NCBI RefSeq assembly: GCF_005222485.1
Contig: NZ_CP029078.1
Coordinates: 5,731,501 to 5,795,500 of the forward strand
Length of the DNA: 64,000 bases
Direction: 5' to 3'
Origin: Streptomyces griseoviridis
GTDB taxonomy: Bacteria > Actinomycetota > Actinomycetes > Streptomycetales > Streptomycetaceae
Part shown: positions 17,312 through 25,812 of the stretch, in pieces
Position numbering within the stretch: position 1 is the first letter of the stretch
Layout: each line of letters starts with the position of its first letter
Notes under the pieces: generated by a model
The model's input: the letters and a program-made list of their open reading frames with translations, nothing else
Told to the model about the DNA's origin: nothing
Database searches by the model: none
Position numbers and translations under genes: made by a program

Positions 17312-18292
17312 ATGCTTCAGTTCATCATCCGGCGCGTACTAGGTGCCGTCGTCACGCTCTTCCTCATCGGAGCGGCCACGTTCTTCCTGTTCGTCGCCGC
17401 GCCCTCCGACTACGCCTCGCTCGCGTGCGGCAAGGACTGTTCGCCGCAGCGACTGGCGGACATCCGGGAGGCGCTCGGGCTCAACCTGCCGATCGCCCAG
17501 CAGTTCTGGGACTTCATGTCCGGCATCGTGACGGGCCGGGACTTCCCCACCGGCCACTGCCCCGCGCCCTGCCTCGGCCAGTCGTTCTACTCCGGTGACA
17601 TGGTGTGGGCCACCATCATGGACCGCTTCCCGGTGACCATGACGCTCACCGTCGGCGGAGCGATCGTCTTCCTCCTCGTCGTCGGCGTCGGCGCGGGCAT
17701 GCTCGCCGCCTACCGGCAGGCGACCATGGTCGACAAGATAGCCACCGGCGCCTCCATGGTCCTCAGCTCCTTCCAGATCTACTTCCTCGGCCCGATCGTG
17801 CTGACCGTCCTCGTCTACAGCACCGGCTGGATGGAGGACCCCAAGTACGTCCCGATCAGCGAGGACCCGGTCGGCTGGTTCATCGGCATGTCCATCCCGG
17901 TCTGCGTGATGGCGACCATCTTCACCGCGCAGTACACCCGTATGGCGCGCTCGTCGATGATCGAACAGCTCGCGGAGGACCAGGTCCGCACCGCGCGCGC
18001 CAAGGGCATGTCCAACCAGTACGTCTTCTTCCGCTACGCCTGGCGCGGTTCGCTGATCCCGATCGTGACGGTCCTCGGCATCGACATCAGCTCCATGCTC
18101 GGCGGCGCGGTCGTCACCGAACTGACCTTCTCCCTCCAGGGGATCGGCCAGCTCGCGGTCTCCGGCGCGACGACGAAGGACCTGCCGTTGACGATGGGCG
18201 TGATGCTGTTCGGCGCCTTCTTCATCCTCTTCATCAACATCCTCACCGACATCGCGTACGCCTTCATCGACCCGCGTGTCCGGCTCTCCTAG
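17312..18292 (+). CDS. bldKC: Oligopeptide ABC transporter permease (BldKC-like, DppB/OppB type)
   Basis: 326 aa, ATG start. The N-terminus MLQFIIRRVLGAVVTLFLIG is the typical DppB/OppB start helix. It is followed by an external loop with paired Cys (CGKDC and CPAPC), then five more helices. The EAA-type loop is EDQVRTARAKGMSNQYVFFR around residue 220. A C-terminal YAFIDPRVRLS closes the protein. It pairs with the 14280 permease. The Shine-Dalgarno is weak (gagagca, too far). The downstream ATPase starts 14 nt after its stop. Confidence 0.88.
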   Translation: MLQFIIRRVLGAVVTLFLIGAATFFLFVAAPSDYASLACGKDCSPQRLADIREALGLNLPIAQQFWDFMSGIVTGRDFPTGHCPAPCLGQSFYSGDMVWATIMDRFPVTMTLTVGGAIVFLLVVGVGAGMLAAYRQATMVDKIATGASMVLSSFQIYFLGPIVLTVLVYSTGWMEDPKYVPISEDPVGWFIGMSIPVCVMATIFTAQYTRMARSSMIEQLAEDQVRTARAKGMSNQYVFFRYAWRGSLIPIVTVLGIDISSMLGGAVVTELTFSLQGIGQLAVSGATTKDLPLTMGVMLFGAFFILFINILTDIAYAFIDPRVRLS

Positions 18293-18306
18293 GAAGATCC
18301 ACCACA

Positions 18307-19368
18307 GTGACCACACTGACCAAGATCGAGGGCGAGCCCGTCCCGACCGGACCGGAGACCTTCCTCTCGGTCCGCGATCTCCAGGTGACCTTCGCCACCG
18401 AGGACGGCCCGGTGAAGGCGGTCGACGGACTCTCCTTCGACGTCCAGCGCGGCTCCACCCTCGGCATCGTCGGCGAATCCGGCTCGGGCAAGTCGGTCAC
18501 CAACCTGACGATCCTCGGCCTGCACAACCCGCGGACCACCACGGTCGACGGCGAGATCCTGCTCGACGGCAAGGAGCTGATCACCACTCCCGAGAAGGAG
18601 TTGGAGCGGCTCCGCGGCAACCGGATGGCGATGATCTTCCAGGATCCGCTGACCGCGCTCTCGCCCTTCTACACCGTGGGCCGGCAGATCGCCGAACCGT
18701 TCCAGAAGCACACCGGCGCCTCCAAGAAGGAGGCGTGGCAGCGCGCGGTCGACATGCTGGAGAAGGTCGGCATCCCCAACCCGAAGGAACGGGCGAAGGA
18801 CTACCCGCACCAGTTCTCCGGCGGTATGCGCCAGCGCGCGATGATCGCCATGGCGCTGGTCTGCGACCCCGACCTGCTGATCGCCGACGAACCCACCACG
18901 GCGCTCGACGTCACCGTCCAGGCGCAGATCCTCGACCTGCTCAAGGACCTCCAGCAGGAGTTCGGCTCGGCGATCGTCTTCATCACCCACGACCTCGGTG
19001 TCATCGCCGACATGGCCGACGACATCATGGTGATGTACGCCGGGCGCGCGGTGGAGCGCGGCACGGTCGACGAGGTCCTGCGCTCTGCCCAACACCCCTA
19101 CACCTGGGGCCTGCTGAACTCGATGCCCCGGCTGGACTCCGACCTCAGCCTGCCGCTGGAGCCGATCCCAGGCACCCCGCCGTCGCTGCTGAGCCCGCCG
19201 TCCGGCTGCCGTTTCCACCCCCGCTGCACCTTCCAGGACCGGGTCGGCGGCAGCCGCTGCGCCGACGACATCCCGCTCCTTGGCCAGGGCCGCTCCTCCG
19301 CCTGCCACTTGACGGCGGATCAGAAACGGACCATCTACGCCGAAGAGATCAAGCCCGGCCTGGGCTAG
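18307..19368 (+). CDS. bldKD: Oligopeptide ABC transporter ATPase (BldKD-like, DppD/OppD type)
   Basis: 353 aa, GTG start at 18307 preceded by aggaag. It has Walker A GESGSGKS (~residue 56), Q-loop [11 protein letters not shown], signature FSGGMRQR (~170), Walker [13 protein letters not shown] (~192) and the switch His in FITHDLGV. The C-terminal oligopeptide-family extension holds a conserved Cys pair (GCRFHPRC) with another Cys before the end. Cysteine clusters here have been linked to Fe-S binding in some Dpp-type ATPases (from memory). It energises import together with the 19380 product. Confidence 0.9.
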   Translation: MTTLTKIEGEPVPTGPETFLSVRDLQVTFATEDGPVKAVDGLSFDVQRGSTLGIVGESGSGKSVTNLTILGLHNPRTTTVDGEILLDGKELITTPEKELERLRGNRMAMIFQDPLTALSPFYTVGRQIAEPFQKHTGASKKEAWQRAVDMLEKVGIPNPKERAKDYPHQFSGGMRQRAMIAMALVCDPDLLIADEPTTALDVTVQAQILDLLKDLQQEFGSAIVFITHDLGVIADMADDIMVMYAGRAVERGTVDEVLRSAQHPYTWGLLNSMPRLDSDLSLPLEPIPGTPPSLLSPPSGCRFHPRCTFQDRVGGSRCADDIPLLGQGRSSACHLTADQKRTIYAEEIKPGLG

Positions 19369-19379
19369 GAGAAACCGTC

Positions 19380-20525
19380 ATGACAGAGGACCTCGTCCTT
19401 CCCGCTCCGCGTGACGACGACGCCCCGGCGCCCGCCGCGGAGCCGCTGCTGACCGTCGCCGGACTGAAGAAGCACTTCCCGGTCAAAGGGGGCTTCCCGA
19501 TCCGGCGCACGGTCGGCGCGGTCCAGGCCGTCGACGGCCTCGACCTGACCGTGCACGTCGGGGAGAGCTTCGGCCTGGTCGGCGAGTCCGGCTGCGGCAA
19601 GTCCACCACCGGACGGCTCATCACCCGCCTCATGGAGCCGACCGCGGGGACCATCTCCTACCGGGGCCAGGACATCACCCACGCGTCCCGCAGGCAGTTG
19701 GCGCCGGTCCGCTCCGAGATCCAGATGATCTTCCAGGACCCCTACTCCTCGCTCAACCCGAGGCAGACGGTCGGCAAGATCATCTCCGGTCCGATGGAGA
19801 TCAACGGGATCAACCCGCCCGGCGGCCGTGAGACGCGGGTGCGGGAACTCCTGGAGATCGTGGGTCTCAACCCCGAGCACTACAACCGGTTCCCGCACGA
19901 GTTCTCCGGCGGTCAGCGCCAACGCATCGGTGTCGCGCGGGCGTTGGCCCTCGAACCGAAGCTGATCGTGGCCGACGAACCGGTCTCCGCGCTCGACGTC
20001 TCCATCCAGGCGCAGGTCGTCAACCTGCTCCAGAAGGTGCAGCGCGAACTCGGCATCGCCTTCCTCTTCATCGCCCACGACCTCGCGGTGGTACGCCACT
20101 TCTCGCAGCGCGTCGCGGTGATGTACCTCGGGAAGATCATCGAGGTCGGCGACCGCGACTCCATCTACACCCGCCCCCGGCACCCGTACACCCACGCCCT
20201 GCTCTCCGCGGTCCCCGAGGTCAGCCTCGACGAGAACCGGGCCGGCGGCCGTGAGCGCATCCGGCTGGCCGGTGACGTGCCGTCCCCGATCAACCCGCCC
20301 ACCGGCTGCCGGTTCCGCACCCGCTGCTGGAAGGCGACGGAGAAGTGCGCCACCGAGGAGCCCCCGCTCGTCCAGATCTCCGGCAACCGCGAGGGCCATC
20401 TGACAGCCTGCCACTTCCCGGAGGAGCCGACGATCGAGGGCCGCGCGGAGGACATCGTCCTCGACCCGGCGCTCGCGGCCCTCGAGGACGTGGCGACGGA
20501 GCGTCCGGACGACCCCGCGAAGTGA
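19380..20525 (+). CDS. bldKE: Oligopeptide ABC transporter ATPase (BldKE-like, DppF/OppF type)
   Basis: 381 aa. The ATG at 19380 follows aggag. Walker A is GESGCGKS (~residue 67), the signature FSGGQRQR (~175) and Walker [13 protein letters not shown] (~196). The C-terminal extension has [15 protein letters not shown] and a ~45-residue acidic tail that the opposite-strand paralogue shares only in part. Codons for residues ~158-236 (nt 19851-20087) match the paralogue at 21097-21333 with three synonymous differences in 237 nt, whereas flanking parts differ more, suggesting recent gene conversion. It is the last gene of the operon, followed by a strong shared terminator. Confidence 0.9.
   Translation: MTEDLVLPAPRDDDAPAPAAEPLLTVAGLKKHFPVKGGFPIRRTVGAVQAVDGLDLTVHVGESFGLVGESGCGKSTTGRLITRLMEPTAGTISYRGQDITHASRRQLAPVRSEIQMIFQDPYSSLNPRQTVGKIISGPMEINGINPPGGRETRVRELLEIVGLNPEHYNRFPHEFSGGQRQRIGVARALALEPKLIVADEPVSALDVSIQAQVVNLLQKVQRELGIAFLFIAHDLAVVRHFSQRVAVMYLGKIIEVGDRDSIYTRPRHPYTHALLSAVPEVSLDENRAGGRERIRLAGDVPSPINPPTGCRFRTRCWKATEKCATEEPPLVQISGNREGHLTACHFPEEPTIEGRAEDIVLDPALAALEDVATERPDDPAK
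19851..20087 (+). repeat. 237-nt near-identical inverted repeat, copy in bldKE-like gene
   Basis: It is the reverse complement of 21097-21333 except for three substitutions (ggt/ggc, gcc/gct, gaa/gag), all synonymous. The repeats flank a ~1.0-kb segment (20088-21096) containing both gene 3-prime ends and the terminator. Confidence 0.9.
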
Positions 20526-20584
20526 GCGGGACGGGGGAGCGGGGCCGCCTCCGAGGCGCCCCGCCCCGCTGGTCCGCCGTACGA

Positions 20585-20618
20585 AGAAGGCCCGCGCCTG
20601 GGGAGGCGCGGGCCTTCT
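20585..20618. terminator. Bidirectional terminator between the two convergent bldK-type operons
   Basis: A perfect 15-bp stem (agaaggcccgcgcct, 20585-20599, with 20604-20618) with a gggg loop. It lies 60 nt past one operon and 90 nt past the other. No T-run. Confidence 0.88.
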
Positions 20619-20644
20619 CGTCCCCGGGAACCGGACGATCGTGG

Positions 20645-20659
20645 GCTCGGGTCAATGGG
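20645..20659 (+). repeat. 15-nt direct repeat, copy 2 (between the convergent operons)
   Basis: Exact second copy of gctcgggtcaatggg found at 13936-13950. Together the copies bracket the rightward bldK-type operon. Confidence 0.7.
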
Positions 20660-20709
20660 CCGTGAAAGTCGGTTCCCCGTGGGGCCGCGGCTGACGGAAA
20701 GGGGTGTTG

Positions 20710-21756
20710 TCAGGCCGCTGCCCCGGGGTCCTTGGCGAGGGCGGTGGCAGGCACCGTGGCCTCGTGCGTCTCAGGATAGTGGCAGGCCGTCAGGTGGCCG
20801 GGCTTGTTCCCCTCCACCTGCACCAGCGGGGGAGCCTCCGTCGCGCACTTCTCCGTCGCCTTCCAGCAGCGGGTGCGGAACCGGCAGCCGCTGGGCGGGT
20901 TGATCGGGGACGGCACGTCGCCGACCAGCCGGATGCGCTCGCGCGGCGTCTCGTCCACCGTCGCCTCGGGCACCGCGGACAGCAGCGCCCGGGTGTACGG
21001 GTGGCGCGGGTTGCCGTACAGCTCGTCGCGGTCGGCGATCTCCACGATCTTGCCGAGGTACATCACGGCGACGCGCTGCGAGAAGTGCCGCACGATCGCG
21101 AGGTCGTGGGCGATGAAGAGGAAGGCGATGCCGAGTTCGCGCTGCACCTTCTGGAGCAGGTTGACGACCTGCGCCTGGATGGAGACGTCGAGCGCGGAGA
21201 CCGGCTCGTCGGCCACGATCAGCTTCGGTTCGAGAGCCAACGCCCGCGCGACACCGATGCGTTGGCGCTGGCCGCCGGAGAACTCGTGCGGGAACCGGTT
21301 GTAGTGCTCGGGGTTGAGACCCACGATCTCCAGCAACTCGCGGACCCGTGTCTCGTGGCCGCCGGGCGGGTTGATGCCGTTGATCTCCATCGGGCCCGAG
21401 ATGATCTTGCCGACCGTCTGGCGGGGGTTCAGGGACGCGTACGGGTCCTGGAAGATCATCTGGATCTCGGAGCGGACCGGCGCCAGCTTGGTGCGCGAGG
21501 CGTGGGTGATGTCCTGGCCCCGGTAGGTGATCCGGCCCGCGGTCGGTTCGAGGAGCCGGGTGATGAGCCGTCCGGTGGTGGACTTGCCGCAGCCGGACTC
21601 GCCGACCAGGCCCAGGCTCTCGCCCTCGCCGACCTGGAAGTCCAGGCCGTCGACGGCCTGGACCGCGCCGACCGTGCGCCGGATCGCGAAGCCGCCCTTG
21701 ATCGGGAAGTGTTTGGTCAGCCCGGAGACGTCCAGGAGGGGGGTGGTGGTGCTCAT
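20710..21756 (-). CDS. Oligopeptide ABC transporter ATPase, second bldK-type operon (DppF type)
   Basis: 348 aa, ATG start (MSTTTPLLDVSGLTKHFP). Walker A GESGCGKS, signature FSGGQRQR, Walker [13 protein letters not shown] and a Cys-containing extension [15 protein letters not shown] are all present. By hand count, 140 of 143 residues in its central part are identical to the rightward paralogue (19380-20525). It lacks that paralogue's N-terminal Ala/Pro/Asp leader and most of its acidic tail. It is the last gene of the leftward operon. It is expected to pair with the 21783 ATPase, but given the near-identity of the cores, cross-assembly between the two transporters is plausible. Confidence 0.9.
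   Translation of the reverse strand: MSTTTPLLDVSGLTKHFPIKGGFAIRRTVGAVQAVDGLDFQVGEGESLGLVGESGCGKSTTGRLITRLLEPTAGRITYRGQDITHASRTKLAPVRSEIQMIFQDPYASLNPRQTVGKIISGPMEINGINPPGGHETRVRELLEIVGLNPEHYNRFPHEFSGGQRQRIGVARALALEPKLIVADEPVSALDVSIQAQVVNLLQKVQRELGIAFLFIAHDLAIVRHFSQRVAVMYLGKIVEIADRDELYGNPRHPYTRALLSAVPEATVDETPRERIRLVGDVPSPINPPSGCRFRTRCWKATEKCATEAPPLVQVEGNKPGHLTACHYPETHEATVPATALAKDPGAAA
21097..21333 (-). repeat. 237-nt near-identical inverted repeat, copy in the second-operon ATPase gene
   Basis: Partner of 19851-20087; see that entry. It covers the end of the helical region through signature, Walker B and switch His. Confidence 0.9.
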
Positions 21757-21782
21757 GGGGGTGAAGTCCCGTCTCTTCTGCG

Positions 21783-22820
21783 TCAGTGGTGCCGGGAGCC
21801 GGCGAAGTCGGCGAAGAACTCCTCGCGCTGGGCCAGCGGGAGGTGGCAGGCCGATCCGCGGCCGTCCACCACGTCGAGGGCCGGCCGCTCGGTCGAGCAG
21901 AGCCCGTTCGGCACCTTCTCGGCGAAGGCGCAGCGCGGGTGGAAGCGGCAGCCCGACGGCGGGTTGAGCAGCGAGGGCGGCGACCCCGGGATCGGGTTGA
22001 GCGGCACGTCCACCGACCCCTCCAGGCTCGGCATCGAGCTGAGCAGCCCCAGCGTGTAGGGGTGCTGCGGGGTGCTCAGCACCTCACGCTTGGTGCCGCG
22101 CTCCACGCACCGGCCGCCATACATCACCAGCACGTCGTCCGCGATGTCGGCGATGACACCGAGGTCGTGGGTGATGAAGACGATCGCCGTGCCGAACTCC
22201 TGCTGGAGGTCCTTGAGCAGGTCCATGATCTGGGCCTGGACGGTCACGTCGAGCGCGGTGGTCGGCTCGTCGGCGATCAGCAGCTCGGGGTCGCAGACCA
22301 GCGCCATGGCGATCATCGCGCGCTGGCGCATACCGCCGGAGAACTGGTGCGGGTACTCGTCCACCCGGGTCTCGGGCTGCGGGATGCCGACCCGCCTGAG
22401 CATCTCGATGGCGCGCGCCCTCGACTCCCGCTTCGAGGCGCCGGTGTGCTTGCGGAACACCTCGCTGATCTGAGTGCCGACCGTGTGGTACGGCGACAGC
22501 GAGGCCAGGGCGTCCTGGAAGATCATCGCCATCTTGTTGCCGCGGAGCTTCTCCAGCTGCCGCTCCGACGAGGTCAGCAGATCCGTGCCGTCGAGCAGGA
22601 TCTCCCCGTCGATCGCGGTCCTGTGCCGGTCGTGCAGGCCCAGGATCGTCAGGTTGGTGACGGACTTGCCGGAGCCCGACTCGCCGACGATGCCCAGCGT
22701 CTGACCCTTGGCGAGGTCGAAGCTGAGCCCGTCGACGGCCTTGACGATGCCGTCCTCGGTGGAGAAATGGACCTTCAGATCCCTGACGGAGAGGAAGGGC
22801 TGCTGCTCGGTGCTCGTCAC
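21783..22820 (-). CDS. Oligopeptide ABC transporter ATPase, second bldK-type operon (DppD type)
   Basis: 345 aa, GTG start at 22820 behind an aggag. It has Walker [10 protein letters not shown]-loop IFQDALASLSP, signature FSGGMRQR, Walker [13 protein letters not shown], switch FITHDLGV and a C-terminal GCRFHPRC. It is clearly paralogous to the 18307 product, including the shared start of the ATPase core (FLSVRDLKVHFSTEDG versus [16 protein letters not shown]). It is separated from the downstream ATPase gene by 26 nt. Confidence 0.9.
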   Translation of the reverse strand: MTSTEQQPFLSVRDLKVHFSTEDGIVKAVDGLSFDLAKGQTLGIVGESGSGKSVTNLTILGLHDRHRTAIDGEILLDGTDLLTSSERQLEKLRGNKMAMIFQDALASLSPYHTVGTQISEVFRKHTGASKRESRARAIEMLRRVGIPQPETRVDEYPHQFSGGMRQRAMIAMALVCDPELLIADEPTTALDVTVQAQIMDLLKDLQQEFGTAIVFITHDLGVIADIADDVLVMYGGRCVERGTKREVLSTPQHPYTLGLLSSMPSLEGSVDVPLNPIPGSPPSLLNPPSGCRFHPRCAFAEKVPNGLCSTERPALDVVDGRGSACHLPLAQREEFFADFAGSRHH

Positions 22821-22866
22821 GGGGACGCTCCTGGGGGTGATGCGAGAGGTAGGGGGCGGGCGGAGG

Positions 22867-23847
22867 TCAGGCGAGCCGGATCCGCGGGTCGATGAGGGCG
22901 TAGACGGCGTCGACGATGATGTTGAAGAAGACGATCGCGCCCGCCGACAGCAGGGTCACGCCCAGCAGCATCGGCAGGTCGCTCTGGTCCACCGACTGGA
23001 CGGCGAGCCGTCCGATGCCCTGGAGGCTGAAGACCGACTCGGTGATGATCGCGCCGCCGATCAGCGTGCCCAGGTCGATGCCGAACACCGTGACGATGGG
23101 GCCCATGGCGCCGCGCCAGGCGAAGCGGAAGAAGACGTTCCACTGGGACAGGCCCTTGGCCCGCGCGGTGCGCACGTAGTCCTCGCTGAGCTGCTCCACC
23201 AGTTGGGAACGCGTCATACGGGTGTAGTTGGCGGTGAAGATGATCGACAGCACCAGCCACGGCAGCAGCAGGCCCGAGAACCAGGCGGCCGGGTTGTCGG
23301 TGAGCGGCGTGTAGGACGGCTGGCTCAGCAGTCCGATCTTGGCGACCAGGAAGTACATCGCGATGTAGCCGACGAAGTAGATCTGGAGGGAGGAGCCGAG
23401 CAGCGAGACCGAGCTGGCGATCTTGTCCAGGGGCTTGCCCTGCTTGACGGCCGCGATCATGCCGGCGCCGATGCCGAAGATCAGGAAGACGATCGCCGCG
23501 CCGAACGCCAGCGACAGGGTGAGGGGCAGCCGGTCCATGATCGTGCCGAAGACCGGCTCGCGGTTGGCGAAGGAGTACCCGAGGCACGGCGCGTCGCAGT
23601 AGCCGTAGCCCCCGTAGTCGCGGCCCGCGAAGACGCCCACGAGCCAGTGCCAGTACTGGAACGTGATCGGCTCGTCGATGCCCAGGTTGCGGCGGATCTG
23701 AGCGAGGTTCTCGGGCGTGCAGTTCTTGCCGCAGGACATCATGGCGGGGTCACGCGGGATGGCGTAGAAGAGCCAGAAGGTGATGGCGCTGATGATCAGC
23801 AGGATGACCAGCGCGCCGAGAACGCGGCGAGCGAGGAAGCGGGGCAT
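22867..23847 (-). CDS. Oligopeptide ABC transporter permease, second bldK-type operon (DppB type)
   Basis: 326 aa, the same length as its rightward paralogue. The start helix is MPRFLARRVLGALVILLIIS; an external loop has two Cys pairs (CGKNC and CDAPC) in the same places as CGKDC and CPAPC of the paralogue. The coupling loop is EDYVRTARAKGLSQWNVFFR, and the end VYALIDPRIRLA is typical. About six membrane segments. The ATPase gene starts 46 nt downstream. Confidence 0.9.
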   Translation of the reverse strand: MPRFLARRVLGALVILLIISAITFWLFYAIPRDPAMMSCGKNCTPENLAQIRRNLGIDEPITFQYWHWLVGVFAGRDYGGYGYCDAPCLGYSFANREPVFGTIMDRLPLTLSLAFGAAIVFLIFGIGAGMIAAVKQGKPLDKIASSVSLLGSSLQIYFVGYIAMYFLVAKIGLLSQPSYTPLTDNPAAWFSGLLLPWLVLSIIFTANYTRMTRSQLVEQLSEDYVRTARAKGLSQWNVFFRFAWRGAMGPIVTVFGIDLGTLIGGAIITESVFSLQGIGRLAVQSVDQSDLPMLLGVTLLSAGAIVFFNIIVDAVYALIDPRIRLA

Positions 23848-23946
23848 GGGGCGTGACTTTCGGACGGGGCGCCGTCGCCGGGGTGGAGGGGGTGGGCCGT
23901 GGGGGCGGCCACAGGGTGGGTGGCCGCCCCCGTGAGTCCGGCGCCG

Positions 23947-25710
23947 TTACTTCTTGACGTACACCTTGCAGAGGGCCACGCAGGTGTTGCCGGCGTCGTA
24001 CACGACGTTGCCGACCTTGGATCCGTACATCCAGTTGCGGATCGAGTGGTAGTCGGGCACGACCGGCGCCAGCTCCATGATCTGGCGGTCGACGGCACCC
24101 CAGGCCTTGTTGGCCTTCTCGCTGTCGGTGAGGGTGGCGGCGGTGTTGATCGCCTTGTTGACGCTGGTGTCGTCGAGCTGGGCGTAGTTGCTGCGGCCGT
24201 CGCCGATGTTCTCGCCGCTCCAGCAGGGGTAGAAGACGGAGTAGCCGTTCGGCCAGTCCGGGCTCCAGCCCGCCGCGAAGAGGTCGTAGTCGTTGTCGAT
24301 CTTGCCGATCTGGGTGTAGAAGGTCGACTTGTCGATCTGCTTGTTGACGACCGTGAAGCCGGCCGCCTCAAGGGCGTTCTTGATCGCGACGGCCTGCTTC
24401 ACCGCGTTGTCCGACTGCTGGTACGCGATGACCAGCTTCTGGCCGACCTTGCCGGCCTCCTTCAGCAGCGCCTTCGCCTTGACGGGGTCGCCGCCGGGCT
24501 TCTTGGTGGTGCCGTAGAGGTCGAACTTCTCGTAACCGGGCGTCACCGGGCTGAGGATCGTGGTGGCGATCTCGCTGGTGGAGGCGCCGCCGCGGATCGT
24601 CTGGAGCTGCTGGTGCGGCCAGGCCCAGTTGATCGCCTGACGGACCTTGACGTCCGTGATGCGGGTGGTGTTGATCGGCCAGTAGTAGGTGACCGTGTCG
24701 ACCTGGGTGAGGACGCGCTTCTTCAGCGTCGCGTTGGTGAGCACCTGCGCTATGCGCTCGGCGGCGACCTCGTTGAAGATCGGCACGGCGTACTGGTCGT
24801 TGCCCTTGTCCGCGATGTAGCGGTCGGTGGCGGCCAGCGGCTGGAAGCCGAACTCGAAGACGTACTTGTCCGGGTAGTTGTTGCGGATCGAGTCGGTCTT
24901 CGGGTCCCAGTGCGCGTTGCGCGAGTAGGTCAGCGACTTGCCGATGGAACGGCTCTCGATCTTGTAAGGACCGCAGGAGAACGGACGCTTGTCGTACTTC
25001 TCCTTGGTGTCGTGCTTCTTCGGCACCAGGGCGTAACCACGCATCGCGAGCGTGTAGTTGAAGTCACCGCGGGGCTCGTTCAGACGGAAGGTGACGGTCT
25101 TGCCGTCCACCTCGACCGACGAGAGCGACTTGCCGTCGTAGGGGCCCTTGTACTTGTCGCCGCCCACCAGCCACTGCTGGACGTAGCGCGGGCCCTCGGT
25201 GATGAAGGACGCGAAGAGCCGCTCGAAGGTGTGGCGGACGTCGTCGATGGTGACGTCCGAGCCGTCCTCCCACTTCAGGCCGTCCTTCAGGGTGAAGGAC
25301 CAGGTCTTGCCGCCGTCCTTGGAGGTGCCGGCGTCGGTGGCCGCGTCGCCGACCAGGGTGACGCCGCCCTTCTCGTCGATCTTGTAGCCGGTCAGACCGC
25401 GCATGATCGGAACGGTGATCGCGCCCTCGGTGGAGACGTAGATCTGCGCCGGGTCCAGGTGGTCCATGTCGAACTGCTCGAGGGAGTAGATCGTCCCGCC
25501 CTTGGTGGCGCCCGCGACCTCGGGGGCCGGCCCCGTGGAGTCGGCCTTGGTGCCCACCGGGATGTCCATGGTCTTGGAGCCGGTGACCTTCGGGGCGTCG
25601 CCGCCCGACGAGCTGCCGCCGCCACCGCTGCCGCCGCACGCCGTCAGCACGGTGGACGACGCGGCGACGACGCCGGTCGCGATCATGAAGTTTCTGCGGG
25701 AAAAGGACAT
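23947..25710 (-). CDS. Oligopeptide-binding lipoprotein with a Tat-type signal, second bldK-type operon
   Basis: 587 aa, ATG start. The N-terminus MSFSRRNFMIATGVVAAS carries a twin-arginine motif (SRRNFM, Arg5-Arg6) ahead of the lipobox LTAC (Cys25), so it is a predicted Tat-exported lipoprotein. The rightward paralogue has no such motif. A Gly/Ser linker precedes the SBP_bac_5 domain, which opens KGGTIYSLEQFDMDHLDPAQ. HTFERLFASFITEGPRYVQQW and YDLFAAGWSPDWPNG are family landmarks. The C-terminus has two extra Cys (CVALCKVYVKK) that could form a disulfide. The ligand is likely a distinct peptide set, given the divergence from the other binding protein. Confidence 0.88.
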   Translation of the reverse strand: MSFSRRNFMIATGVVAASSTVLTACGGSGGGGSSSGGDAPKVTGSKTMDIPVGTKADSTGPAPEVAGATKGGTIYSLEQFDMDHLDPAQIYVSTEGAITVPIMRGLTGYKIDEKGGVTLVGDAATDAGTSKDGGKTWSFTLKDGLKWEDGSDVTIDDVRHTFERLFASFITEGPRYVQQWLVGGDKYKGPYDGKSLSSVEVDGKTVTFRLNEPRGDFNYTLAMRGYALVPKKHDTKEKYDKRPFSCGPYKIESRSIGKSLTYSRNAHWDPKTDSIRNNYPDKYVFEFGFQPLAATDRYIADKGNDQYAVPIFNEVAAERIAQVLTNATLKKRVLTQVDTVTYYWPINTTRITDVKVRQAINWAWPHQQLQTIRGGASTSEIATTILSPVTPGYEKFDLYGTTKKPGGDPVKAKALLKEAGKVGQKLVIAYQQSDNAVKQAVAIKNALEAAGFTVVNKQIDKSTFYTQIGKIDNDYDLFAAGWSPDWPNGYSVFYPCWSGENIGDGRSNYAQLDDTSVNKAINTAATLTDSEKANKAWGAVDRQIMELAPVVPDYHSIRNWMYGSKVGNVVYDAGNTCVALCKVYVKK

Positions 25711-25812
25711 GGAGAGCCTGCCTATTGAGTTCGATCTAGGACCGGGTGAGGTCGATCGGGGCGGACGGGACCAGCCGGGCGTCGTTGGACCGGACCGGGT
25801 TCAACTGAGTGG

